Shown here: one piece after another, positions 53,886 to 64,000 of the stretch
How positions within the stretch are numbered: the stretch's first letter is position 1
Layout: each line of letters begins with the position of its first letter
Position numbers and translations under genes: made by a program
Notes under the pieces: model-generated
Told to the model about the DNA's origin: nothing
The model's input: the letters and a program-made list of their open reading frames with translations, nothing else
The model's database searches: none
NCBI GenBank assembly: GCA_011032825.1
Contig: JAADJZ010000015.1
Coordinates: 186,001-250,000 of the forward strand
DNA: 64,000 bases
Origin: Massariosphaeria phaeospora
Lineage: Eukaryota; Ascomycota; Dothideomycetes; Pleosporales
Reading direction: 5' to 3'

Positions 53886-54319
53886 GTGGCTACTATCTCT
53901 GTACTGTTGGGTCGGAACCGGCTCATAGATCTTACCAAGGCTTATGACCTGCGCACCAGCTACAAAAAGCGGCGACAACCCTTTTCTTAACTTCTGTACA
54001 CCCTTCTGTCCCACAAGATTCTACGCTCCCCACGTTGATAGTACATCCACAATTTGACTACTCTCTAACGTCCTGGTAGCACATGGCTGGACGTTACACT
54101 TTAACATGTTAGAACGTGAGGCGAGTGCCATAACAGAGACTGACCGGCAAGCCTCGAAGAGGAAGACCTTTCACTTGTTAGTGTTATCAGTGAGGCGCGT
54201 AGTATAAAGCATACAGTTATATGACTCTAAATTGGTATGAAAGCGAAGTTGGTTCTCTCCAGTGATAGTAGTGTCTGTTCTGTTTACAGATGCAACTTCT
54301 CCGGCGGCATTGCGTGCAC

Positions 54320-54370
54320 TTTATACCAACAGGATATTTATACCAACAGGATATTTATACCAACAGGATA
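54320..54370. repeat. 17-bp unit repeated three times in perfect tandem
   Basis: Unit TTTATACCAACAGGATA at 54320-54336, 54337-54353 and 54354-54370 with no mismatch, inside otherwise unique AT-rich sequence. Confidence 0.95.
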
Positions 54371-54530
54371 AGAGAAGCTAGTCGCCCCGCTTAATATGCT
54401 CTAACACTCTCTATTGGAGGCAACGCTGCTGTAGCCTAGTAGATAATAAGCCGAAAACAACTCGCCAACCTTCGAGTAGTTCGGTGCAGCCGAACATGCA
54501 AACGAATAGCGCGCTGGACAATACTGTATG

Positions 54531-54610
54531 GAGCTACGCAGATCGACTTCTGGCGCCGCTGCGCCTTCCCTAGATTACAATAAACAACTGGAACATCGCA
54601 TACTCGCGAC
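54531..54610 (+). pseudogene. relic of a monooxygenase 3' exon (paralogous to 57335-57410)
   Basis: The segment CGCAGATCGACTTCTGGCGC followed by CGCTGCGCCTTCCC and ACTGGAACATCGCATAC closely matches the start of the last exon of the downstream monooxygenase, with mostly C/T and G/A differences and small indels. The frame is broken by a stop (TAG, TAA), and no other part of the gene is found nearby. It is most likely the remnant of a duplicated monooxygenase copy. Confidence 0.7.
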
Positions 54611-55620
54611 TAAAGCGCCAGCGGTCAGCACCTCCCCAGCCAGCTCCCGCCGGGGTTAGACGGAGGTTGGATCACTTTTCCCAGTAACGGTAGTATATTT
54701 AGAGAACTTGCGCAAAGGTCAAACTTTCTGCGAGGGGGCCTCATTTGGCTCGTATTGCATATTGCATCCCACAAAAATACTAAAACGGGCCTTATTAAAC
54801 ACCAGGAGCACTCTGGACTACTGCTTTGTCTAAGCTCTGAAATAATAATCAGCACATCTTACCTAATAGCTGCTGCTAAGCGGCGCAGCAAGCTCCTGGT
54901 CAGCTGTATAAAAGCTCAACGTCAGGCAGCCTTTGTACGATTTCTGCTATCTAGGGCACCTCGCTATGAGCTTGAGAACTCTCTTTTATCTTGCTTTCTC
55001 CATGATCGAGGCTCTATAAGCCGACTATCTAGCGACACCTTGGATTGTGACATAGCTGTCACAGTATATATCACACAACAACGACACCCGTCCTCATAGT
55101 AGTATTATCACCAGTCGTTTGCTTTGCTTACAGTGTCTAGTCTCTAGGACTCCTGAGATGAGCTTGGAAAGGACGAGCACTATGGGTACGGAAGCAGGCT
55201 CCCACGCCCAAGCGGCCTGTACCGCCGAGTGCAAAACTCAATCGCAGAGAGATATCTGTCTTGTTCTTTGCAAGAATGCCCGATTTCGGCTTCTCGGAAG
55301 GAGCAAGAGCGGACGTTTCGTGCGAGTTCGGCCACACATCCGAGGAGCCGAGCCGAGGTTCCGCAGCAAAGATTCAAGGAGAAATGCTCAATACGCGCGT
55401 GCTGTATAGAAGACGAGAGCTACGCGCCAAGACGGACGCCTCGGGACTCTAGGTAGGCAAGTGCGAGGTGTCGCAGTAATTGCCACAAAGTTACTCGTAC
55501 CTGGTGGGTGCGCCTCGGTGGTAGAGATCCCCGCTTCCGGGGGCATGTTGGGCATGTTGTGTCATTTCCACGTCGCTCATCCTGCCCTCCTTCTCACTGT
55601 CTTCTTCGTCAACCTTCATC

Positions 55621-57617
55621 ATGGCTGAGACTATTCGCCGAGTCAACGGCTACGATCAAAATGCCTACACTTACTACCCGATCATCATTGTTGGAGCGGG
55701 AGCTTCCGGCATCGCCATGGCGTGCAGATTGAAACAAGAGCTCGGATTTGATCAATTTCGCATCTTCGACCGGCAGGCGGGCATCGGCGGAACATGGTGG
55801 ATCAACAGGTATCCAGGCGTTGCATGGTGCGTGCCAGTCACTTACAACGAATCGCCCACGGTTGCTAACTTCGAGAAGTGATGTGCCTGCAGCATTTTAC
55901 TCCTTTTCTTTTGCCCAAAACCCGAACTGGACGTCATTCCATCCCCCAGGTCGCGAGATCGTACAGTACTACCACGACGTGTGTCAGAGTTACAGAATCA
56001 CGGACAAGGTGGAGCTCAATACCGACATCGAACAATGCCGATGGTTAGAAGACGAACAAGTGTGGGAGGTGACTCTGAAGAGACTCGTTACCGGAATGGG
56101 AGATCTTGGGTCGAAGGAGCGTATGAAGGTTGTTGAAGAGAAAGGTGAAGCAGCTGTATACTCTGACAGGGAAATAGTGCGTGCGAAGATAGTCATCAGC
56201 GCCGTTGGCGGACTGGCAGAACCTAAAGGATGGCCTGATGATATCGCTGGATTCGAAAGTTTCAAGGGCCCGGTATTTCACAGCGCTCGTTGGGATGAGA
56301 GCGTCGACTTCACGGACAAGGACGTCGTGGTGATCGGAACTGGATGCAGCTCAGCGCAACTGGTTCCTCGACTTCCGGAAGCACCTTATAATGCCAAGTC
56401 CGTCACACAGCTGATGAGATCCCCGCCTTGGGTAGTCCCAAGCCCCCATGCTCCAGGCGGTGATGAGTGGTGGGAGAAGAACGGTCCCGCATTGACGAAG
56501 TACGTGCCCGGTCTTCTTCAGACGCTTCGAATCACCATATTTGCTGCCCTTGAAGGTACCTTCTTTAAAACTTTCCCAAACACAGACCGTGCTACCAAGA
56601 ATCGCAAAATGATGGAAGAGAAGATGATCGCGCGGATGAAGAGGATAGTCCCAGAGAAATACCATGAGATGTTGACTCCTAACTATGGGATTGGCTGCAA
56701 GAGAAGGATCTTCGATAAACGCTGGTATTCCAGCCTCAACAACGCAAAGATAGAGCTCACCACGCAGCCACCCAAACGCATCAACGAGAAGAGTGTCACG
56801 ATTGGGCCGGGTGCATTGTATCCGCCCAGTGCAGATAGCGGTGATCTTCCAGAAAGGGATGTCCCCGCGGATATCGTCATTCTGGCGAACGGGTTTGACA
56901 TCACGCGATGGCTACATCCATTACGCGTTACTGGCAAAGGCGGCAAAGATCTGGTTGAGACGATGCAAGAGAGAGGTGGGCCTCAAGCTTATCAAGGCAC
57001 GGCTATGGACGGATTCCCGAACTTCTTCATCATATTTGGACCAAATACGGCCACTGGCCATTCGTCCGTTGTTTTCGCCAGCGAGAACATGGTAAACTAC
57101 AGTCTCAAGTTCATCAAGCTGATTCTGAGCGGAGACGTCTCGACAGTGGAAGTGAAGCACCAAGCGGAGGTCGATTATACCGCGGAAATGCAGAGCAGTC
57201 TAAAGAACACGGTCTGGATGAGTGGTGGGTGCAGCAGCTGGTACTACACCCAGAACGGGTGGAACTCGACACTCTATCCGTACGTTACTCTTTGATGGCT
57301 ATTCCAGTGTAGCCTGCTAATGGTTTCGATGTAGCTACTCGCAGATCGACTTCTGGCGCCGTTGCGTCTTCCCCAAATGGAACGACTGGAACGTCGCGTA
57401 CACGAAGAAGGGCGTCAGGAGACAGCGGAGGACGCGCGCTCTGCGTTTGCTGGCTCTCGCTCTTGCCATTGTAGGCATACGTTCTTTCCGTCGGAGCGGA
57501 CTGGGGCTGGCGGATGTGAGCGCTTTTCTTCGCCAGACGCTGAACGCGATTGTAGGTAAAGTTCTCCAGGCTGGGTCGCTGTTGAAGGAGAAGACGTGGT
57601 CTGGACTCGGCTTGTAG
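55621..57617 (+). CDS. Baeyer-Villiger-type flavin monooxygenase
   Basis: FAD- and NADPH-dependent enzyme that inserts oxygen next to ketones or oxidises heteroatoms. Exons 55621-55826, 55879-57279 and 57335-57617 give 629 aa. Motifs in order: FAD Rossmann IIIVGAGASGIAMACRL near residue 21, GIGGTWWINRYPGVACDVP (spliced across intron 1), the BVMO fingerprint FKGPVFHSARWD near residue 196 (FxGxxxHxxxWD), NADPH Rossmann VVVIGTGCSSAQLVP, and ILANGFDITRWLHP. The final exon adds a tail with basic residues and a hydrophobic stretch (LRLLALALAIVGI) that could anchor it to a membrane. It looks complete. The substrate is unknown. It is followed at 300 bp by a Zn2Cys6 regulator on the same strand, a common arrangement for a catabolic enzyme and its activator. 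Confidence 0.93.
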
Positions 57618-57920
57618 AGGCTAGATGTGCAGCGGATGCGCATGTTGGCAGTGGTCTGTGTAGCTTAATGTATATGTAAACCTCTGCATACTCCGTACAC
57701 AGACCCGACTTTATACTGTCACGTGAACCTAGTCAATCTATGAATGGAGCCCGTCATGCCAAGACGTAGGCACTTCCCCGCACACCGGACGTCGTTCCGC
57801 GTCAGTCAGCTGGCCCGAGCGTGAGGCTGCGTCTGCCTGCCCTCCAACGACAACACAAGGACGATTTGATGACATGCACTTCGCTACCGATAGGCGGCAC
57901 ACGGCAGCAGGGTGGCGCCT
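57618..57920. other. short intergenic region, monooxygenase / Zn2Cys6 regulator
   Basis: About 300 bp with the monooxygenase 3' UTR and the regulator promoter. No separate feature recognised. Confidence 0.5.
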
Positions 57921-60346
57921 ATGATGGCTCCAGCTTCAACGACAATGCATGGCGGCGAGTCGATGAGTCCGCCGAACCTCGAGCCCAACGCGGCCCAGAA
58001 GCGGAAGAGCGACGACGGAGGTCCGCAACCGCGGGCGAAGCGCAACCGATACATCTCGATTGCATGGTGCGTTCTCTTTATACACAGTCGTCGCCGTGCT
58101 TGCGTGCGCTAACAGACGTCAGCAATGAGTGCAAGAGGCGAAAGATCAAGTGCAACGGACAGAGTCCCTGCCAGCGATGCGGCAACCTGTCGCTCGACTG
58201 CCAGTATGCGCCGAACTGCTGCAACAACTTCAAAGAGTCCGAGTAGGGAGCCCCCAGCGCAGTCTACTTAGTATGGATAAGTGCTAACGGCGCCGCTAGG
58301 GAGTTCAAGCAAATGTCGGTCCACATATCCTCACTGCAAGACCAGGTCGATCAGCTCTTCTCCAACCTCCACGCCCTGAAGACTCAAGTCGACGTCCAAA
58401 GCGCAGACTCTGCTAGCACTTCTTTCAACCCTCACGACTACTCGCGGACCATGTCTGTCGGACAGACGCCTATGCTAGCCCCCTCGCCGGCGCATCATCG
58501 GAGCAAGTTGTTCAGCAAGCACCCTCCTTTCCATGGCCCAACATCAAGTGCGTTCAACCTTGGACTCGCGAAGACGAGCTTGCAGTCAATGGGAATAACG
58601 GGTGTAGGGGAAGAAGAGGATGAGGGAGTGGTAACTCAGGATGCGTCGCCGTTGGGCACCCCCCCGATGGCCAACGCCCTCCTCCCGAAGCCATCTTTGC
58701 ATGCAGACAAGGATCCCATTTGGTCTCTTACAAGACATGAGGCAATACGGCTAGTGCAATTGTGGCGCGATGAGATGGGCCTGATGTATCCCTTTCTCGA
58801 CGTCGATCGAATCATACGCTATACTAAGATGCTCTTCACTTTCGTCGAAGCTGCTACACGGTCCGGTCTGATGCAAGGCGGTCTACCTGGCTCTGATGCG
58901 ATCATGGATGAGCAAACCGGAACCTTGAAACTCTTGCTTGCGATTTCGCTAATCCTGGAAGGAAATGGAAAAGACGCACTTGGAGAAAGACTGTTTCAAA
59001 ACGTCCACAAAATTGTTGAAAGCACACTCTCAGAGCCAGTTGACTTGAAGGGTATCAACATGCTGGTATTGACTGTATGTCATATAATAGAATGATTCCA
59101 GGGCTCAGCTAACAAACGTCCAGGCAATGTATCATTTCCATCGAGACGACGAAGCTCTTGCGTGGAGAGTGCTTGGTCTTGCAGCGCGTCAGTGTCTGGA
59201 GCTGGGCTTACACCGGCACGAGACATACAACACCACTTTTACAGATCCCGGAGAGAATTTAGCCGCGATCCGGACTTTTTGGTCTGTGTATGTGTTGGAT
59301 CGCCGTTGGAGTTTTGGAACCGGCATGCCATTCGCTTTACAGGACGCCGACATTGACCCAAATTTACCAAAGCCGGTAAGACCTTAGTCCTCTAAATTCC
59401 CGAAGTCGCGTCTAATTACTCTCAGGATGACTCTACTCCCTACCTTAATGCAATGATCACTTACAGTTCCATCGGCTCCAAGGTCTGGAAATCATATCCG
59501 AATGCCGATGCGTCTCGAAATACGATCAATAAAGAGGATATCGAATTTCTTGATTTCCAAGTACTCGGTTGGCAACGCCATATTCCCGAATCATTGAAAT
59601 TTAACCACCCAGACCTTGGTAGACAAATTGATCCTCCTTCAACGGCAATTCATCGCCTCCAAGTGGCCCTATATTTGCGGGCTAACCAGATGCGTATACT
59701 CATATATCGGCCTGTCCTGCACACAGCCACCAGTATCATGGAGAACCTCGAATTTGCGCATACTGTCGTTAAGGTGTCGAAAGATACTGTCAGGATCCTA
59801 ACTTTCATAAATCAGACTTCAACCCTATACAAGTCACAGCAGACTACGTTCAACTATTTCCTGATTTCCGCTCTAGCGGTGCTGTTTTTAGCCGTTGCAC
59901 ACGCGCCTGCTGAGTTCAGCACCCTGTGTCGGGATGAGTTTTACATGGCTCTCGAGCTTGTCCGCGGCCTCTCGGCAGACTCTTACGTCTCCAAGCGATT
60001 GTGGAGGACCATCAGGATGCTCAAAGAAGTTGGCCCAAGGCTGGGCTTGAACATCGGTCATACTGACACGGCGGACGCACATTCGTCGGCGGCAGTGGTA
60101 CTGTCAGGACTCGCAGGGCATCAGGTAGACGAGCTAGCAATCTTTTCAAATGGCCGGAACGGGAATCTAGATACGCCGCACGGCATGGCCTCGGATCTCA
60201 CAACGCTCTTCGAAGCTGCTGGTGGCTACTCGAACATGCTGCACAACGGCTACGGTCTATCGGCTGGGGAAATGTCGAATGGCGAGTTTGCAACGGCACT
60301 CGGCCAGGAGGACGAGTTGGCGAGGATTATGCGGGATCTGTTCTGA
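57921..60346 (+). CDS. Zn2Cys6 transcription factor with fungal-specific regulatory domain
   Basis: DNA-binding transcriptional regulator. Exons 57921-58066, 58123-58242, 58300-59074, 59124-59375 and 59426-60346 give 737 aa. The zinc cluster at residues about 49-75 is assembled across intron 1: ACNECKRRKIKCNGQSPCQRC and a sixth Cys in GNLSLDC, matching CX2CX6CX5CX2CX6C. A short heptad segment (HISSLQDQVDQLFSNLHALK) follows as a dimerisation coiled coil. The middle region has the fungal_trans pattern (LWRDEMGLMYPFLDVDRI, AWRVLGLAARQCLELGLHR, FWSVYVLDRRWSFGTGMPFALQD). A basic region (KRKSDDGG, PRAKRNR) precedes the zinc cluster. The start at 57921 is the first ATG in the frame; an ATG at 57945 is also possible. 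The target is unknown; the adjacent monooxygenase is a candidate. Confidence 0.93.
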
Positions 60347-61100
60347 GGGGTTACCTGTTGAATTGTCGATACGATGAAGAAGACTTTATTTATTCACGTA
60401 GTCTAGCAGCGCGTGCATGAGACCATTATACAAGTACAATATTATAAAATGCAGAGTGAATAATCAGGGACCTGCGTTCGGCGGGTCCACGCCCACGGGT
60501 GTACCAAGGTCACGTGCACTTCGGCCTCAGGTGCCCAGGTGGACCCCCCTGCTCAGCCCCGCGGCAGCCGCCAAGAGCTTGTGACGAACCTCCACTGCCA
60601 CAAACGTCGACCCGCAACATGGATCTAACACTCCCCTACTGTTGACCAAGCACAAGGCGGGTTCCAAAATCCTAGTATACTCACGCGCGCGCTCAACGAC
60701 GTTCACTCGCGGTTCCGCCCCGCCGCATGCCCCGGCCGAAACCGTCACTACATCCCCGACCCCATCCATCGCAGATACGCCGCAACTACCGAGCACACTG
60801 TCCCAAAACCTTGTCGCGCCTGTATGACTTGTACGCCTGCTATATAACCAACCTAACCCCTCTCAGCTCCTCCTCGCGCACAACCGCCGACGCACACACT
60901 CCCCCCCACGATCCGATTTTCGAGGCCAGTGCTACCGATCTTCCTACCATTGGCGCGAGGCCCTTACAGCTACCGGCGCGCTCTCCAATCCACAACCCGC
61001 TCCATATTCAATCGTCAGCCCGACACGGCGGCTTGAGCGGAAGGGCCAATACCGCATCACCTAAGCGGAGCCTGCCCCGGACAACGCCGCCGCCGCCGCC
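60347..61100. other. intergenic region upstream of CK2 beta
   Basis: About 750 bp, GC-rich and Pro/Ser/Thr-biased in translation on the plus strand (long C-rich leader). No family resemblance in any frame, so taken as the promoter and 5' UTR. Confidence 0.5.
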
Positions 61101-62216
61101 ATGTCTTCGTCCTCGCAAGTGACCGAGTCTTGGATATCGTCATTTTGCGGCCTGTTGGGACACGAATACTTTGCCGAGGTGTCCGAGGACTTCATCGAAG
61201 ATGACTTCAACCTCACAGGACTCCAGTCGCAGGTGCCCATGTACAAAGAGGCGTTGGAAATGATCCTGGACGTGGAGCCCGAAGATGACGAGGATGAGGA
61301 AGACGAGGAGGAGGAGGAGGAGGAAGATGATGAAGTGCTAGGCGACGAAAGGCCAGCAGGCTACAGGAGGACAAGCGATCGCAGGCACCTTCGGATAGCG
61401 TCCGACCTGAGCGTTATAGAAGGCTCCGCCGAGCTCCTGTACGGATTGATCCACCAACGTTACATCACATCGCGCCCGGGCATCCAGCAGATGACCGAAA
61501 AGTACGAGCTGCAGCACTTTGGAACCTGCCCGCGAGTCAACTGCAACTCTTGCAAAGTACTGCCCGTGGGACTGAACGACATCCCCGGACAAGAAACTGT
61601 AAAACTGTTCTGCCCGTCCTGTCTCGATGTCTACACCCCTCCCAACTCGCGCTTCCAGTCCGTCGACGGCGCTTTCTTTGGAACCACCTTCCCCTCGCTT
61701 TTTTTCATGACGTTCACCGACCTCGACATCGGGGGTGTCCGGCCTGCATCCACGGGCGCCGCCGACGCCCTCGCCGCCGTACATTCAGCAGCCGCCCCCG
61801 ACGGAAAATCCCGCAACAACCCCACACCGCCCAACCTCATCACGTCGATAAACGGCGTTGCACCGCACAACCTGGCACCGGGTCTTGGGCCGGGAAACAT
61901 CTACGAACCCCGCATATACGGCTTCAGGGTCAGCGAGAGGGCGCGCTCGGGGCCGCGCATGAAGTGGCTGCGGATGCGGCCCACAGACGTCACAGAGCTG
62001 GACGAGACGCGGAGGTACTGGGAGGAGCACGACGGCGAGGACGGCACGCGGCCTGACGACGACGACATGAATATGGTGGATGTGGCGGAGGGCAAGGGCG
62101 TGCGGCGGAAGATCATCGGCCGGAGGAGACGGGCGAATGGCTCGGCTGCTACGGGGGCTGGTGGTGGTGGCGGTGTTAGTCCCATGGACACGAATGGTGT
62201 TGCGGCTGCTGGGTAA
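61101..62216 (+). CDS. casein kinase 2 regulatory (beta) subunit, Ckb1-like
   Basis: Regulatory dimer of protein kinase CK2, stabilising the catalytic alpha subunits and recruiting substrates in nucleus and cytoplasm. Intronless, 371 aa. The N-terminus has [20 protein letters not shown], then [11 protein letters not shown]. An acidic loop is greatly expanded (residues about 54-76, Asp/Glu only for most of it), as in yeast Ckb1, where other fungi and animals have a few acids. [19 protein letters not shown] and [12 protein letters not shown] are diagnostic. The zinc finger is CPRVNC (about 144-149) plus CPSC (about 173-176). [13 protein letters not shown] follows. The C-terminal region (about residues 215-371) is much longer than in animals, with [14 protein letters not shown] and basic and Gly-rich stretches. 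Confidence 0.95.
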   Translation: MSSSSQVTESWISSFCGLLGHEYFAEVSEDFIEDDFNLTGLQSQVPMYKEALEMILDVEPEDDEDEEDEEEEEEEDDEVLGDERPAGYRRTSDRRHLRIASDLSVIEGSAELLYGLIHQRYITSRPGIQQMTEKYELQHFGTCPRVNCNSCKVLPVGLNDIPGQETVKLFCPSCLDVYTPPNSRFQSVDGAFFGTTFPSLFFMTFTDLDIGGVRPASTGAADALAAVHSAAAPDGKSRNNPTPPNLITSINGVAPHNLAPGLGPGNIYEPRIYGFRVSERARSGPRMKWLRMRPTDVTELDETRRYWEEHDGEDGTRPDDDDMNMVDVAEGKGVRRKIIGRRRRANGSAATGAGGGGGVSPMDTNGVAAAG

Positions 62217-63832
62217 AGAGGTTTTTTAAACCCGAGTTTTCTCTCCTATTACGGATGGATGGGTGTTTTTTTTATGTTTCTGGCAAGGCGGGTAAGGTGG
62301 ATCGAATGGGATGGGATCGGATCGGATTCATGAAACTGAACTGAACTGAACTGAATTGTTTTGCACTTTTGAGTTGATGATGGGCTGGCTTATATGGATA
62401 CACGCAGAATTTGAAAGCCGTCAGTGTCAGTAGAGGGGAGTGAGCGAACGAGTGAAAGGAGAGTGAGTGAGTGAGTGCATGGCGGTACTGGGTGGTTTTT
62501 AGCTTGTTTGTTTAACCCCTTTTTGTTTGTTGGGGGCAGGGCGGGCTTTTGATGGTGCTGCTGCTGCTTCTTAGGTACTACTCTTTTTTCTTCTCGGAAT
62601 GAACTTACTGCTGCCGTTGTGAAAGGTTTTTGGTTTCTTGTTCTGCGTTTTTGAGTGGTTGAGTGGTGCGGGAGAGGGAGGGAGGCAAAGTGAAAGTGAA
62701 GTACGGTTTTGGGTAGGGCGCGGTGGGTTGAAGGGTGTGGAGAAGAGGAGATGTAGAGAGGGAGAGGGAAGAGAAGGGCAGAATAAGTGTATGTGTATGT
62801 TTTTTCTTATGCGTAAACTAGTTTATCTTAGAAAGACGCCTAGCTAACACTCTTCTAAGCTGGCCATTTCGTTCTCTTCGGCGGACAAACCATATACGTA
62901 GTCTACCTCATCCATCCCATTCTTTCTATCTATCTATCCATCTATCTCTTAATCTGTGTATGCTCTTCTCCTCTCTCCTCCCTGTACCTATATAGCACTA
63001 TATAGTATCTACAATGCGCAGTTTGGTTTGAACTTTGCACGCACTGTGTTTTTGTGCATGTGTGGGGCGATAGGGCGATGGGGCGATGCGGGGCGTGAGA
63101 TTGCTGAGGGAGCTTGGCTGGGGGATGGTGGAGGGGAGGAGGAGGGGAGGAGGGGGTTGGGAATATATACCTGCCTACTCCCCTTCTTACGCTCACTCCT
63201 CCCACACTCTCTACTATCCTATTGAGCAGTACCGCCAAACCGGCTTGGTAGTTTTGTGGAACTGTCGGTATTACCTAGTACGATCTACTGGATACAGTAG
63301 GGCGTTGTGCCGACGGTGTAGAGCTCGATGGGTGGTGTTGGTATGGGGTGTGCTGGCTGGAGGATGGGGGGAGTGGGTGGCTGGATGTGGTAGGGGGGTG
63401 GACGATATGTGGTAGTGGATTGGGTTGGGTCTACTACATGTGTAAAGTTGGGAGAGGGGGCGCCTGATTTGGCAGTTCAATTCAGTTCCGTTCAATCCAG
63501 CCTGCGCACCTATATGTTTAAATAGAGATGATATTGTTTGGAATGTAGGTAACATTTAGATACACTGTGTTAGACCGAGTCGAGTTGAATTGAGTGAAAA
63601 GAAAGTATCAAGGGAAGAAGCAGTGTAACCGACTAAAACAAGGTGCTTGATCTGTATGGTAAAAGCCGTGGCTCATGAAGCTGCCAATGTATCTGCCTAG
63701 CTCACTGACCTGTTCGTCCCTCGTGTTCGGTGCTTCGGGGTGGATTGTTGAGTCACTTTTTGTGGTAGCAGATCCGACGTGCCGTAAGCTCCAGCTGCCC
63801 ATGATGTCCACCTTCTTCACCTTCAGAGACCC
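62217..63832. other. gene-free stretch with simple repeats
   Basis: CK2 beta 3' UTR followed by about 1.5 kb of purine-rich and T-rich low-complexity DNA: GGGAT and GGATCGGATCGG at 62308-62330, CTGAACTGAACTGAAC at 62337-62355, GAGTGAGTGAGTGAG at 62462-62477, and TCTATCTATCTATCCATCTATC at 62926-62947. Frames of up to 109 codons are low-complexity. No gene seen. Confidence 0.55.
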
Positions 63833-64000
63833 TCACTTGCTTCCCTCGTTCGCCTCTCCCGTCCTCGGCTTCGAGTGGTTGATATGGCGTGTACGAGGAA
63901 TTGGCACTCCCAACATATCGGTCATGTGGGCGTTGTTTTCGGACTTCATGTCGCAGAGATTTCCAACGACTTGTTCCACCCTCTGGGGGTCAGCTTCCTC
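63833..64000 (-). CDS. 3' end of an unidentified protein-coding gene (runs off the window)
   Basis: On the minus strand the window opens with a frame reading EEADPQRVEQVVGNLCDMKS, then LGVPIPRTRHIN, and stops at TGA 63835-63833 after 55 codons. The composition is protein-like (mixed helix-forming, then a polar C-terminus), and it stays open to the edge. I do not recognise the family. It could instead be chance; the neighbouring window would show whether it extends. Confidence 0.35.
   Translation of the reverse strand, partial: EEADPQRVEQVVGNLCDMKSENNAHMTDMLGVPIPRTRHINHSKPRTGEANEGSK

Larger units (their letters stand above)
53886..55620. other. 1.7-kb stretch with gene debris and a short tandem repeat
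   Basis: Contains a triplicated 17-bp unit (54320-54370) and a fragment similar to the last exon of the monooxygenase gene further right (54531-54610). Other frames (up to 114 codons) have no recognisable features. The right end is the monooxygenase promoter. Confidence 0.55.

Noticed and set aside
1..64000. tRNA, rRNA or CRISPR-type features
   Set aside because: I found no cloverleaf-compatible A/B boxes, no rRNA sequence and no regularly spaced short repeats with unique spacers. The repeat at 45.35-46.04 kb is a degenerate long-unit tandem array, not a CRISPR.

Overview
The window is nuclear DNA of a filamentous ascomycete (Pezizomycotina). The basis is split genes with short GT-AG introns (mostly 45-90 nt, CTAAC/CTGAC-like branch sites), fungus-specific families (HET-domain protein, tannase/feruloyl esterase, asco-laccase ending in DSGI, PTH11/rhodopsin-like membrane protein, Zn2Cys6 regulator) and Fot1/pogo-class transposons carrying RIP-like stop codons. 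The transposons resemble those described from Pleosporales, so Dothideomycetes is my best guess, but that is inference. Exon models below were built by hand from splice signals and frame continuity; no alignment was run.

Layout. 1-7 kb: an ALYREF/Yra1-type mRNA export factor (minus, cut by the window edge, with a very long intron), divergent from VPS11, then a small GPI-anchored secreted protein. 8-16 kb: an accessory stretch with a large ankyrin-HET protein starting with a dual-acylation motif, a tannase/feruloyl esterase and a cytochrome P450. 16.4-26 kb: a transposon island with a solo LTR bearing a perfect 5-bp target duplication, then a small TA-flanked MITE split by four different pogo-class elements lying end to end at shared TA dinucleotides, then the stump of a short-chain dehydrogenase gene. 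26.7-35.1 kb: rhodopsin-like membrane protein, single-pass membrane protein, F-box protein divergent from a SIR2 deacetylase, and RNase P subunit Rpp40. 35.1-39.2 kb: a long gene-free stretch rich in microsatellites. 39.2-45 kb: a Thr-rich secreted protein and an eleven-exon laccase. 45.35-46.04 kb: four degenerate copies of a long tandem repeat. 46.4-53.9 kb: Arp3, a taspase-like Ntn hydrolase, TFIIH subunit Tfb4 and a small kinase-like protein. 54-64 kb: a fragment of a monooxygenase exon, the full Baeyer-Villiger-type monooxygenase, a Zn2Cys6 transcription factor, casein kinase 2 beta, and the 3' end of an unidentified gene.

The genes do not form one pathway. Housekeeping genes (mRNA export, vacuolar tethering, actin nucleation, TFIIH, CK2, RNase P, SIR2) alternate with accessory genes for self/non-self recognition, plant-polymer or phenolic metabolism and secreted proteins. 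The only plausible functional pair is the monooxygenase followed by the Zn2Cys6 regulator. The most notable features are the nested transposon cassette, the 462-nt intron in the Yra1-type gene (every other intron I could model here is under 100 nt), the acylated ankyrin-HET architecture and a one-base frame break in a homopolymer inside the Arp3 gene that looks like an assembly error.
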